Source of the DNA: Francisella sp. LA112445
Lineage (GTDB): Bacteria > Pseudomonadota > Gammaproteobacteria > Francisellales > Francisellaceae
Reading direction: 5' to 3'
DNA: 64,000 bases
Assembly: GCF_012224145.1 (NCBI RefSeq)
Contig: NZ_CP041030.1
Location: forward strand, 62,001 to 126,000
Shown here: positions 52,843 through 61,892 of the stretch, piece by piece
Position numbering within the stretch: the first letter of the stretch is position 1
How the letters are laid out: each line of letters begins with the position of its first letter
Notes under the pieces: model-generated
What the model was told of the DNA's origin: nothing
The model's database searches: none
Seen by the model: the letters and a program-made list of their open reading frames with translations, nothing else
Program-made: the position numbers and the translations under genes

Positions 52843-54951
52843 ATGAAAAAATCTATTTTTATATTACCAACATCAAAGCATACCGGCTTGCGAGTTTTGG
52901 CAAATGGATTGAGTTTCTCGCTACAGCAAAAGGGTCTGAAAGTAGGAATTTTTCATCCAATTTATGATATGGGTATGTCTGTTGAACAGATTGAAGCATA
53001 TTTATTAAATGATCGTATTAAAGATTATGTTGAGGTCGTTCTAAGTAAGTTTTATGAGAAATGTTATGACTCGGATTTTGTAGTTATATCAGGCTTATTT
53101 AGGCAAGGAAGTAGTTCACATAAGTTATATCCTATTAATGCTGTTGTTGATCAACTAAATCTTGAGCTTATAAAGGCATTAAGCGCTAATGTGATAATAA
53201 CATCATATCATGGTAATAAACCAATGGGTGATATCAATGATGAGTTAGATTATGCAGTTAAAGGAATTCCAAAGAAAATAAAAATAATTGGCGCTGTAAT
53301 TACAAAATTAAATGCTCCTTATGATAGTGATGGTAAAGTTAGTTTTAGTTTGACAGATGAAAATACATCGACCCAAGAGCATGGACATATAACTAGAGAT
53401 CAGCTTGAGCAATTACCTGTATTTGCACAGAAAGGTTTAAATCTAATAGGAGTTGTTGATTGGAACAAGGAGAGGACTTTTCCACGAGTTTTAGATATTA
53501 AAAACACTCTTAATTTAAATGTTTTATCTAACGTAAGCTTAGAAGCTCGAGTTAAGAAAGTTATGATGTGTTCTAGAGGGGTGGATAATCTAGTTAATGA
53601 TCTAACACCTAATTCACTAATAGTAACTTCAGCAGATCGTTCAGATATTTTAGTGGCAGTTTGTTTAGCTGTACAAAATGGCATGAAGATTGCTGGAATA
53701 GTCCTAACTGCTGAAGAATATATCTACCAACAATCAAAAGAAAAAGTAAAGCAACTGTGTGTTGAGACTGCCGAAAAAGCAGGGTTTGCAATACTTACAA
53801 CAAAAAATAAAAGTGTCAAAACTATTCTTAAAATAGCGGATATCGATTTAATGGGAATTCCTCTTGATGATAAGGAGAGAATTCAAAAAGTAAAAGAAGT
53901 TATATCAAACTCACTAGATAGAGAAAAAATAATAACTACATTGACATCAAAAGAGCTTAAAGAAGAGGTTATGTCACCACCAGCCTTTAGATATCATTTA
54001 TTGAAGATGGCAAGAAAAGCTAAAAAACGTATCATTTTACCTGAGAGCTATGAACCAAGAACCTTGGAGGCTGCAAAAAACTGTCATGAACAAGGCTTGG
54101 CAGAATGCGTATTAATTGGAGATAGAGAAAAAATTAATAAAGTTGCAGAATTAAATGGTTTTAGTTTGCCAGATGACATTGAAGTTGTAACTATTGATGA
54201 TACTGCTGAGGCTAAATATTTAGATACTTTGGTAAGCCTACGTAAGCATAAAGGTTTATCCGAGAGTATGGCAAGAGATGCTCTTAAAAACCCAGTAATC
54301 ATTGCGACGCTTATGTTATATCTAGGTGAGGTTGATGGTCTGGTGTCAGGTGCTGAGCATACGACTGCAGATGTTTTAAGACCAGCATTACAACTTATCA
54401 AAACTAAACCTAATATTTCTCTAGTTTCCTCAGTGTTTTTCATGTGCATGCCAGATGAGGTTGTGGTTTTTGGGGATTGTGCAGTAAACCAGGATCCAAC
54501 TGCTGAGCAATTAGTTGATATTGCTATCCAAAGTGCTGAATCTGCGAAAAAATTCAATATTGAGCCTCGTGTTGCGATGATAAGCTATAGTACAGGAACT
54601 TCTGGGTCGGGAGCACAAGTTGAAAAGGTTAGATCAGCAACAGAAATGCTTAAACAAAAAGCTCCAGACTTATTAGTCGATGGACCATTACAATATGATG
54701 CTGCTATGATAGAAAGTGTAGCTAACAAAAAAGCGCCTAATAGTCCTGTTGCGGGTAAAGCGACTGTTCTTATATTCCCAGATTTAAATACAGGTAATAC
54801 TGTTTATAAAGCAGTACAAAGAAGTGCTAATGTTTTAAGTATTGGGCCAGTTTTACAGGGTATTAATAAACCTGTCAATGATCTATCTAGAGGTGCTACA
54901 GTTGATGATATAACTTATACGATTGCAATTACTGCTATTCAGTCTATATAA
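52843..54951 (+). CDS. pta: Phosphate acetyltransferase (long form)
   Basis: 702 residues, the three-domain gammaproteobacterial type. The N-terminal P-loop-like (BioD-related) domain opens ILPTSKHTGLRVLANGLSFSLQ. A DRTGG domain is centred on about residues 230-330 (NSLIVTSADRSDIL). The C-terminal catalytic PTA domain begins RYHLLKMARKAKKRIILPES and contains PVAGKATVLIFPDLNTGNTVYK. It converts acetyl-CoA to acetyl phosphate and so works with AckA in overflow and acetate use. AGAGGA site 6 bp before the ATG. Confidence 0.96.
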   Translation: MKKSIFILPTSKHTGLRVLANGLSFSLQQKGLKVGIFHPIYDMGMSVEQIEAYLLNDRIKDYVEVVLSKFYEKCYDSDFVVISGLFRQGSSSHKLYPINAVVDQLNLELIKALSANVIITSYHGNKPMGDINDELDYAVKGIPKKIKIIGAVITKLNAPYDSDGKVSFSLTDENTSTQEHGHITRDQLEQLPVFAQKGLNLIGVVDWNKERTFPRVLDIKNTLNLNVLSNVSLEARVKKVMMCSRGVDNLVNDLTPNSLIVTSADRSDILVAVCLAVQNGMKIAGIVLTAEEYIYQQSKEKVKQLCVETAEKAGFAILTTKNKSVKTILKIADIDLMGIPLDDKERIQKVKEVISNSLDREKIITTLTSKELKEEVMSPPAFRYHLLKMARKAKKRIILPESYEPRTLEAAKNCHEQGLAECVLIGDREKINKVAELNGFSLPDDIEVVTIDDTAEAKYLDTLVSLRKHKGLSESMARDALKNPVIIATLMLYLGEVDGLVSGAEHTTADVLRPALQLIKTKPNISLVSSVFFMCMPDEVVVFGDCAVNQDPTAEQLVDIAIQSAESAKKFNIEPRVAMISYSTGTSGSGAQVEKVRSATEMLKQKAPDLLVDGPLQYDAAMIESVANKKAPNSPVAGKATVLIFPDLNTGNTVYKAVQRSANVLSIGPVLQGINKPVNDLSRGATVDDITYTIAITAIQSI

Positions 54952-54986
54952 TTTCTTTTATAAGAGTCTAAAATAAGAAAATAGTG

Positions 54987-55094
54987 ATGAAAAAAGTTTT
55001 CTTAGTTCTATTAGTTATTAGCTTATCAGGCTGTATAGGTGTTAGTTTTAATCAACCTAGTAATAGCAATAGATATGCAACAGCAAGATATTAG
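54987..55094 (+). CDS. Tiny lipoprotein (35 aa)
   Basis: An ORF of 35 codons, MKKVFLVLLVISLSGC and a short hydrophilic tail ending in NRYATARY. The leader plus LSGC lipobox is a textbook lipoprotein signal. After cleavage only about 20 residues would remain on the lipid anchor. No strong ribosome site is visible. The gene lies between pta and gabD. Small entericidin-like or decay products of longer lipoproteins look like this; which one is not decidable. Confidence 0.6.
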   Translation: MKKVFLVLLVISLSGCIGVSFNQPSNSNRYATARY

Positions 55095-55123
55095 AATATT
55101 CAGATACTAAAGTGGAGATAGTC

Positions 55124-56554
55124 ATGAATAAGCTGCTAAATAGAGTTTTACAAAAATACTCATATATTGGGGAGAATAGTTTTGAGTTAGTTAATCCTGC
55201 TACAGGTGAGATTTTATGTCAGCTTGAGAGCAAGAGTGCACAATATGTTAAAGATAGTATCTTAGTTTCTAAACATACTCAGAATGTTTTTAAAGAAAAG
55301 CTTGCTATTGAAAGATCAAGGATTTTATCTAAGTGGTATGATTTGGTTATTGAAAATATTGATTATTTAGCAGAGATTATCACATTAGAAAGTGGCAAAC
55401 CCTTGACTGAATCGAAAGGAGAGGTTCAGTATGGAGCAAACTTTATTAGATGGTATGCTGAGAAGGCAAATAGAATTGATTCAAGAGTATTTGACCCAAA
55501 TATAAAAGATGCTGAAGGTCGAGTTGATTATCAGCCGGTGGGTGTAGTAGCTGCGATAACTCCATGGAATTTTCCTCTTGCTATGGTTACACGAAAAGCA
55601 GCACCTGCAATTGCAGCAGGTTGTAGTGTAATACTAAAACCATCTGCGCTAACACCTCTAACAGCATTTGCCGTTAAAGAGCTATTAATAGATGCAGGAG
55701 CCGATGAAAACTTATTGCAAGTCATCTGTGGTGATTCAAAGATTATAGGTAAAGAGTTCCAGCAAAGTAGTATAGTTAGAAAGATAACTTTTACAGGCTC
55801 GACAAGAGTAGGAAAACTTTTAATGCAACAAGCAGCAGATACTGTCAAAAAAATATCGCTTGAGCTTGGAGGAAATGCACCGTTTATAGTATTTGAAGGA
55901 GCTGATCAGGAGAAGGCTATTCAAGGAATTTTAGCTTCTAAAATTAGAAATGCTGGTCAAGTTTGTATTGCGCCAAATAGAATCTTTGTACAGAATTCTA
56001 TTAGAAAGGATTTTTTATCAAAGCTTAAGCAAGTAGTTATGGAGCTCAAGCAAGGTAACGGATTACAAAAAGATGTAAAAATAGGTCCATTGATTAATAA
56101 TGCAGCAGTAGAAAAAGTTCAGTCTCATGTTAATGATGCTATAAAAAAAGGTGCTGAATTAGTTTGTGGTGGTAAAGTGAACTTAGAACTAGGTGGTAAC
56201 TTCTTTGAGCCAACTATCTTAGATAATATGCAAGATAATATGGCTGTTAGTTGTGAGGAGACTTTTGGTCCTGTTATTGGTATCTTTGGTTTTGATACAG
56301 AAGATGAAGTTATACAAAGATCAAACAATACAGTGTATGGTTTAGCAAGCTATTTCTTTAGCGGTGATATGAATCAGATAAGAAGGGTTCGAAATGCTCT
56401 TGAGTATGGTATGGTAGGTATAAACTCCGGTGCAATCTCAAGTGAAAAAGCACCGTTTGGGGGTATCAAAGAGTCTGGGCTTGGAAGAGAAGGTTCGGAT
56501 GATGGTATTTATGAATTCTTAGAGGCTAAGTATAGTTTACAAAGTTTTATTTGA
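55124..56554 (+). CDS. gabD: Succinate-semialdehyde dehydrogenase-like aldehyde dehydrogenase
   Basis: 476 residues from the ATG at 55124, which has GTGGAG 8 bp upstream; that GTG is itself in frame but would place the start in the ribosome site. NAD(P)-binding and catalytic motifs are TPWNFPLAMVTRK, FTGSTRVGK, LELGGNAPFIV (catalytic Glu) and NAGQVCIAPNR (catalytic Cys). GIKESGLGREGSDDGIYEF is typical of GabD/SSADH. It makes succinate from succinate semialdehyde. Substrate is inferred from the C-terminal signature. Confidence 0.88.
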   Translation: MNKLLNRVLQKYSYIGENSFELVNPATGEILCQLESKSAQYVKDSILVSKHTQNVFKEKLAIERSRILSKWYDLVIENIDYLAEIITLESGKPLTESKGEVQYGANFIRWYAEKANRIDSRVFDPNIKDAEGRVDYQPVGVVAAITPWNFPLAMVTRKAAPAIAAGCSVILKPSALTPLTAFAVKELLIDAGADENLLQVICGDSKIIGKEFQQSSIVRKITFTGSTRVGKLLMQQAADTVKKISLELGGNAPFIVFEGADQEKAIQGILASKIRNAGQVCIAPNRIFVQNSIRKDFLSKLKQVVMELKQGNGLQKDVKIGPLINNAAVEKVQSHVNDAIKKGAELVCGGKVNLELGGNFFEPTILDNMQDNMAVSCEETFGPVIGIFGFDTEDEVIQRSNNTVYGLASYFFSGDMNQIRRVRNALEYGMVGINSGAISSEKAPFGGIKESGLGREGSDDGIYEFLEAKYSLQSFI

Positions 56555-56607
56555 TTTTATAATTTAGCAATTACTACTGCTAAACCATACTAAATTGGAG
56601 TTTTACC

Positions 56608-57828
56608 TTGCGTACTAAATCAATAATAGTTTCAAGCCTTGGGAGTGCTTTTGAAACATTTGACTTTCATATATTTGGCTTATTTGCTTTTCAGATATCA
56701 ATGTCACTCTTACATCAAGAGTCACTCAATAGTTCACTTATTTTGATTTTTGCTATTTTTGGAGCAGGATATTTTGCTAGGCCAATAGGAGCAATATTTT
56801 GGGGGAATCTTGGTGATAAATATGGTAGAAAAGTACCTTTTAAATGGACTGTTATATTAATAGGAATATCTTCATTAGTAATAGCTATATTACCAAGTAG
56901 CAACACTTTGGGTATATTCACACCTTTGATATTGGCGGCATGTCGATTAATTCAAGGATTTTCTTTTGGTGGAGAGTTAACAGCAGCTGTCCTATTAGTT
57001 AATGAACAATCTTCAACTAGACGTAATTTCCTTACTTCAATAGTTATATTTTGTGCTACTTTCGGTATGATTTTAGGTTCTATAGCATATTTTTTGTTAA
57101 GTCTTGTACTAACAACAGAGCAGTTTTTTGCCTATAGTTGGCGCTTAGCTTTTGCTTTTGGAGGTGTTGCAGTACTTTTTAGTTATTTCTGGCGTTCATC
57201 AATCGGTGAAACCTTAACTCCTAAGATAGGTGAGTCAAGAGGTTTAGTTTTAGTTGAGTTGTTGAAGAATCATCTCGGGTTATCTTTAAGGTCTATTTTA
57301 ACAATATCATCTTGTACAGTATTTTTAGCAATGTTTATAGTATTTTTGCCAGCTTATTGTCAAAAGTGCTTAGGCTTAGATAAAAATGTGACATCAGCCT
57401 ATGTACTAGTAACAATAGTTACATATGCTATATCAGTTTTAGCTGGAGGATATATCGCTGATAAAATTGGTAATAAGGCTACGCAAGCTATAGGGATTGT
57501 ATTAGCGATAGTACTACTTATGCCACTAGCTACGGCTTTGATCTTAAAAGCATCTTTAGCGTGGACTATAGCTTTTATAATTCCTTTTGCTTTTGTAAAT
57601 GGTTTAATAAATGCTAACTATATGTGTGTAGTATTAAATAGATTTAAGCAAAGTCAAAGATTTAGTGGTTTAGCTATCACACAAAATTTAGGTATGGCAA
57701 TTTTTACTGGAGGTTTACCAATATTGTTTGCTTATCTGGCTGTTGATTTAAAGATTTTGACAGCACCCTTTTATATATTAGTTGTCATTTATATTATTTC
57801 TTTACTTTCTTTATTTGATAGAAAATAA
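56608..57828 (+). CDS. MFS transporter, metabolite:H+ symporter family (second)
   Basis: 406 residues, 12 helices. SSLGSAFETFDFHIFGL and YFARPIGAIFWGNLGDKYGRK match the MHS (ProP/ShiA/KgtP) signature, as does RLIQGFSFGGELTAAV in helix 4. The start is TTG with TTGGAG 8-10 bp upstream; no ATG fits. It follows gabD by 53 bp and could import a C4 or gamma-aminobutyrate-type acid for it. Substrate is inference only. Confidence 0.83.
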   Translation: MRTKSIIVSSLGSAFETFDFHIFGLFAFQISMSLLHQESLNSSLILIFAIFGAGYFARPIGAIFWGNLGDKYGRKVPFKWTVILIGISSLVIAILPSSNTLGIFTPLILAACRLIQGFSFGGELTAAVLLVNEQSSTRRNFLTSIVIFCATFGMILGSIAYFLLSLVLTTEQFFAYSWRLAFAFGGVAVLFSYFWRSSIGETLTPKIGESRGLVLVELLKNHLGLSLRSILTISSCTVFLAMFIVFLPAYCQKCLGLDKNVTSAYVLVTIVTYAISVLAGGYIADKIGNKATQAIGIVLAIVLLMPLATALILKASLAWTIAFIIPFAFVNGLINANYMCVVLNRFKQSQRFSGLAITQNLGMAIFTGGLPILFAYLAVDLKILTAPFYILVVIYIISLLSLFDRK

Positions 57829-57854
57829 AAAAATATAAAATTAGCTGTAAATTC

Positions 57855-57883
57855 TTGTTTATTTTATTAAAGATGTGTAGAGT
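57855..57883 (+). promoter_or_regulatory. Promoter for the first SAM-II leader
   Basis: TTGTTT (57855-57860), a 17-bp spacer and TAGAGT (57878-57883), so transcription should start just before the aptamer at 57893. Confidence 0.5.
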
Positions 57884-57892
57884 TTTAAACAT

Positions 57893-57943
57893 AGCGCTGA
57901 TTTACTTCAAATTGCGAGCGCTTTATAAATCCTGCTAAAGCGA
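57893..57943 (+). promoter_or_regulatory. SAM-II-type riboswitch, copy 1
   Basis: AGCGCTGATTTA...AATTGCGAGCGCT, then ATAAAT and CTGCTAAAG. This reproduces the order of the SAM-II aptamer: P1 stem GCGCUGAUUUA...GCGC, the AUAAAU joint, and the GCUAAA pseudoknot strand. P1 pairs 57893-57898 with 57917-57922. Downstream, 57969-57981 is complementary (13 bp with two G-U) to 57931-57943, an anti-aptamer arm. TTCCAT (57951-57956) can pair with GTGGAG at the ribosome site (58026-58031). AAGCTTTTTG and CAAAAAGTTT (57982-58009) form another hairpin. Confidence 0.85.
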
Positions 57944-58040
57944 ACATTTCTTCCATAAAGTCTTGTAATCGTTTTAGTAGGAAGCTTTTTGCTAATATTC
58001 AAAAAGTTTGTTTATTAATTAAAACGTGGAGATTTCCAAA

Positions 58041-59102
58041 GTGAAAAAAGAAAATCTACTTGAGAGACTTGATAAAGGTCCCGTAATTTGTGCAGAAGGT
58101 TTCCTATTTGAAATAGAACGTCGTGGTTATTTAGCATCAGGTGAGTTTGTACCTATGGTATCACTTGAGCATCCTGAGGTTTTAGAGAACCTTCATAGAG
58201 AATTCCAGCATGCTGGCTCTGATATCGTTGAGGCATTTACATATAATGGTCACAGAGAGAAGCTAAGAGTTATTGGTAAAGAGCATTTGCTTGAGCCATT
58301 AAATAGACAAGCTCTAAGAATTGCAAAGAAAGTTGCAGATTCAACTCCAGAAGGTGTACAACCAAATTTATTAGCTGGAAATATTTCTAATTCAAATATT
58401 TGGAAGCAAGGCGACCAAGAATCTCAAAAAGAAGTTAAAAGAATGTATAACGAAATGATTGGTTGGGCTGCTGAAGAAGGAGCTGACCTACTAATTGGTG
58501 AGACATTCTACTATGCAGAAGAAGCGTTTGCTGCTTTAGAAATTATGAAAAAAGCTGGTTTACCATGTGTGGTAACTATTGCTCCTTTTGGTGAAAACAT
58601 CATGCGTGATGGTTGGAGTATTGTAGATACTTGTAAAGAGTTAGAGCAACGCGGTGCTGATGTAGTAGGGATGAACTGCTTCAGAGGACCTCATACAATG
58701 CTTCCTGATATAGCAGAAATTCGTAAAGCTGTTAAGTGTCATGTTGCTGCATTGCCAGTTCCTTATAGAACAACAAATGAGCATACTACATTTTTTAACT
58801 TACCAGATGATAATGGTTGTCTTTGTGGTGCTCCTCATGGTAGAACTTTCCCTACAGCATTGGATCCTCTATATTGTAACCGTTATGAAATTAGAGATTT
58901 TGCTAAGAAAGCTTATGATCTAGGAGTTAACTACTTAGGTGTATGTTGTGGTGCTAGTCCTATGCTAATTAGAGAAGTTGCTGATGCAGTTGGTCTAAAA
59001 GTACCAGGAAGCAAGTATCTAGAGAGAATGGAAAACCATTTTATGTATGGTACTAACAAACGTACTGCAAAACATATGCAAGAATATGGCGATAAAGCAT
59101 AA
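58041..59102 (+). CDS. Homocysteine S-methyltransferase-family protein (betaine-type)
   Basis: 353 residues from the GTG at 58041, favoured over 58026 because GGAGA lies 9-13 bp upstream and would otherwise be coding. The Hcy-binding TIM barrel has a first Cys in GMNC and the CC pair in GVCCGASP, the zinc ligands. ALPVPYRTT and CNRYEIRDFAKKAYDLG resemble betaine-homocysteine methyltransferases. It should make methionine from homocysteine and a methyl donor that is not identified. The SAM-II leader upstream gives feedback control by SAM. Confidence 0.85.
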   Translation: MKKENLLERLDKGPVICAEGFLFEIERRGYLASGEFVPMVSLEHPEVLENLHREFQHAGSDIVEAFTYNGHREKLRVIGKEHLLEPLNRQALRIAKKVADSTPEGVQPNLLAGNISNSNIWKQGDQESQKEVKRMYNEMIGWAAEEGADLLIGETFYYAEEAFAALEIMKKAGLPCVVTIAPFGENIMRDGWSIVDTCKELEQRGADVVGMNCFRGPHTMLPDIAEIRKAVKCHVAALPVPYRTTNEHTTFFNLPDDNGCLCGAPHGRTFPTALDPLYCNRYEIRDFAKKAYDLGVNYLGVCCGASPMLIREVADAVGLKVPGSKYLERMENHFMYGTNKRTAKHMQEYGDKA

Positions 59103-59129
59103 AATAGTAAAAGACTAAACTTTAAAAAA

Positions 59130-59180
59130 AGCGCTGATTTATTTCAAATTGCGGGCGCTAGATAAAATCTGCTAAAGCGA
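59130..59180 (+). promoter_or_regulatory. SAM-II-type riboswitch, copy 2
   Basis: AGCGCTGATTTATTTCAAAT, TGCGGGCGCT, GATAAAATC, TGCTAAAGCGA: nearly the same aptamer as copy 1. Downstream arms give a complete switch: 59170-59180 (TGCTAAAGCGA) pairs with 59204-59214 (TCGTTTTAGCA). In the other state 59196-59204 (TGTTCTCAT) pairs with 59226-59234 (ATGGGAGCA), which contains the Shine-Dalgarno sequence. The two pairings cross and exclude each other. No separate promoter is clear; it lies 27 bp after the previous gene. Confidence 0.88.
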
Positions 59181-59239
59181 AAACATTAATAATATTGTTC
59201 TCATCGTTTTAGCAATTAAAAAATTATGGGAGCAAAGAT

Positions 59240-60454
59240 ATGACCATTATAAATTCTAAAATCGATACTCTAGCTGTTCATGCAGGTAATCCAGGTGATT
59301 CAGTAACAGGTGCTGTAACAACACCTATATATACTTCTTCTGTATATCGTCAACAAAGTCCAGGTGGTGAGAAAGCTTTTGAATATGGTAGAGTAAGCAA
59401 TCCTACTAGATCTAGTTATGAACAAGCTGTTGCAGAGTTAGAAGGTGCAAAAAAAGGTTATGCTTTTTCATCAGGAGTTGCTGCAATTAACGCAGTATTA
59501 GATATTTTAGGTGTTGATAGTCATATAATAGCAACTGACGCATTATATGGTGGAACGTATAGACTATTTGAAGAGGTTAAGAAATACTCATCAGGTCTTC
59601 AAGCAACATATGCCAATCTAAGCGACTTAGATAATTTAGAAGAAAGCCTTAGAGAAAATACTAAAATGGTATGGGTTGAAACACCATCAAACCCTTTACT
59701 AAGGGTTGTTGATCTAAAAGGACTAAGCCAGTTTTGCAGTAAGCATGGCTTAATCCTAGTTGTCGATAATACTTTTGCTACTCCTTATAATTTAAAACCT
59801 ATTTCTTTTGGAGCTGATATTGTTATTCATTCAGCTTCAAAGTATATAAGTGGACACTCTGATGTAATTAGTGGAGTTGTTGTTGTAAAAGATAATGATG
59901 AGTTAATTAAAAGGTTAGATCTTATTCATTTGGCTGGAGGAGCTGTATCTAGTCCATTTGATAGTTTCTTAGCTACACGAGGACTAAGAACATTAGCATT
60001 AAGAGTAAGACAACATAATCATAATGCTCTAACACTAGCAAAATGGCTAGAGAAACATGAGTTGGTTAAAAAAGTATATTATCCAGGTTTAGAAAGTAGT
60101 CCAGATTATCAGCTTGCAAAAGAGCAAATGAAAGGTTTTGGAGGTGTTTTAAGCCTTGAGCTAAAAGGTAGTGATAACTTAGCTAAAGCATTCTTAGCGG
60201 AGCTAGAGCTATTTGCTATAACAGTAAGTGCGGGAGGGGTTGAAAGCTTATCATCAATTCCTGCTTTAATGTCTCATTCATCAATTCCTAAAGAAGTTAG
60301 ACTTGAGCAAGGCTTAAGTGATGGTCTAATTAGACTTTCAATAGGTATTGAAGATGTTGAAGATCTTAAAAGTGATATTGAACAAGCACTTATAAAAGCA
60401 ACTGCAAGGGAGGATAATATAAATGAAGACATTGAATATAACCAAGCAGTCTAA
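59240..60454 (+). CDS. metB: Cystathionine gamma-synthase/lyase-type PLP enzyme
   Basis: 404 residues, Cys/Met metabolism PLP family. LAVHAGNPGDSVTGAVTTPIYTSS, FEYGRVSNPTRSSYEQAVAELEG and the Schiff-base lysine in HSASKYISGHSDV are typical. GGVESLSSIPALMSH is the substrate loop found in gamma-synthases and gamma-lyases. It makes cystathionine from an O-acylhomoserine, or cleaves it; the SAM-II leader favours biosynthesis. The next gene starts inside its 3' end (32-bp overlap). Confidence 0.85.
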   Translation: MTIINSKIDTLAVHAGNPGDSVTGAVTTPIYTSSVYRQQSPGGEKAFEYGRVSNPTRSSYEQAVAELEGAKKGYAFSSGVAAINAVLDILGVDSHIIATDALYGGTYRLFEEVKKYSSGLQATYANLSDLDNLEESLRENTKMVWVETPSNPLLRVVDLKGLSQFCSKHGLILVVDNTFATPYNLKPISFGADIVIHSASKYISGHSDVISGVVVVKDNDELIKRLDLIHLAGGAVSSPFDSFLATRGLRTLALRVRQHNHNALTLAKWLEKHELVKKVYYPGLESSPDYQLAKEQMKGFGGVLSLELKGSDNLAKAFLAELELFAITVSAGGVESLSSIPALMSHSSIPKEVRLEQGLSDGLIRLSIGIEDVEDLKSDIEQALIKATAREDNINEDIEYNQAV

Positions 60455-61886
60455 ATATCCCCAGGGGATGGTTTATCTTTTCCTAGCAGGACTATGGGAG
60501 AGATTCAGTTATTATGGAATCACAGCGTTACTAATTCTATATTTATTTAAATTTTTTGATATATCTGATGCTAAGACTTATCTTATTTATGGAGCATATG
60601 CTTCGATGGTGTACGGAACTCCGATTGTTGGAGGTATTATCGCAGATAAGTATATCGGTCAATATCGTTCGATAATTATAGGAGCTTTACTAATAGCTCT
60701 AGGGCATTTTGTAATGATTATTCCAAATGCTCAGCATATATATTTCTTTTTGGGACTAAGTTTTGTGATTATCGGTACTGGTTTGTTTAAGCCTAGCATA
60801 GGTGCTATAACAGGAGCGCTCTTCACAAATACTCAATATAAAAGAAATGAAGGTTTTACTCTGCTATATATAGGTATGAATATTGGTGCTATAACAGCGC
60901 CGATAGTTTGTTCATATATAGCTGTTACAATTAGCTGGAATTTAGCATTTGGTATCGCTGGATTAGGAATGTTAGCTGGGTTATTGATATTTATAAAAGG
61001 TTCAAAGCACTATAAAGATATTAAACAAAGCACAAAATCTATAGCAGGAAAATATCTATTTGCAGCAGCAATAGCTATAGGTTTAGTTATTTTAATAAGT
61101 TTTATTTTTATTTTACTTGCTTATCCTATTTGGGCGAGTAGAGTTTTATATCTAATAGGAGCAATTACATTATTAATAATTCTATATTTTGTGAGAATCT
61201 CAGAAGCTAACGATAGAAGTAGGATTTATATTACAGTTACACTAACTATTTTTTATATGATATTTATGATTTTACTCCAGCAAAGTGGTGGGATGATGAA
61301 TGTTTTTACAGAGAGAAATGTTAATAGAGTAATCTTTGGGTTTAATATTCCTGCTAGTGCATATCAGTCTGTAGAGCCTTTCTTTATAATACTTTTTGGT
61401 CCTGTATATACTTATCTAAGTCGTAAATATGGAACAAATCCGTATACATATCCGACTAAGTTTGCCAAAGGATTGTTTATTATGGGGCTGTCATTTTTTA
61501 TTTTGGTTGTAGCAATTCCTTTAACAGCTAAAAACGGTATTATTTCTTCATGGTGGATAAATCTAAGTTATCTTTTTGAGGCTTTAGGTGAGCTATTTAT
61601 AGGTCCAATAGGTTTGGCAATGGTGAGTATAGTATCTCCTAAAAGAATGGTAGGCTTTTTTATGGGTGTATGGGTTTTAAGCTCAGCTTTCGCGAACTTC
61701 TTAGCAGCAAGTTTTGGAATATTAATTAGTGGACATGGTAAATCTGCAGCACTTCCTCCTATCGAGACAATAGATACCTATTCGAGAGCATTTGGTTATT
61801 TTGCTTTGCTTGGGTGCGGTGCTGCAGTTATATTATTTATCTTATCACCGTATCTAAATAGAAGACTTAGACAGCTAATAGCATAG
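60423..61886 (+). CDS. POT-family proton-coupled peptide transporter
   Basis: 487 residues, 14 predicted helices. YPQGMVYLFLAGLWERFSYYG is the POT helix 1 region, and GGIIADKYIGQYRSI and KPSIGAITG fit the family. The proton-coupling ExxER motif reads GLWER: the first Glu is replaced by Gly23. It imports di- or tripeptides, perhaps with altered coupling. Overlap with metB suggests joint expression under SAM control. Francisella-like organisms have several POT paralogues. Confidence 0.9.
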   Translation: MKTLNITKQSKYPQGMVYLFLAGLWERFSYYGITALLILYLFKFFDISDAKTYLIYGAYASMVYGTPIVGGIIADKYIGQYRSIIIGALLIALGHFVMIIPNAQHIYFFLGLSFVIIGTGLFKPSIGAITGALFTNTQYKRNEGFTLLYIGMNIGAITAPIVCSYIAVTISWNLAFGIAGLGMLAGLLIFIKGSKHYKDIKQSTKSIAGKYLFAAAIAIGLVILISFIFILLAYPIWASRVLYLIGAITLLIILYFVRISEANDRSRIYITVTLTIFYMIFMILLQQSGGMMNVFTERNVNRVIFGFNIPASAYQSVEPFFIILFGPVYTYLSRKYGTNPYTYPTKFAKGLFIMGLSFFILVVAIPLTAKNGIISSWWINLSYLFEALGELFIGPIGLAMVSIVSPKRMVGFFMGVWVLSSAFANFLAASFGILISGHGKSAALPPIETIDTYSRAFGYFALLGCGAAVILFILSPYLNRRLRQLIA

Positions 61887-61892
61887 CTTTTG

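Noticed and set aside
54084-54557. 157-codon minus-strand frame within pta
   Set aside because: The plus strand encodes the conserved phosphate acetyltransferase domain; no start signal on the other strand.
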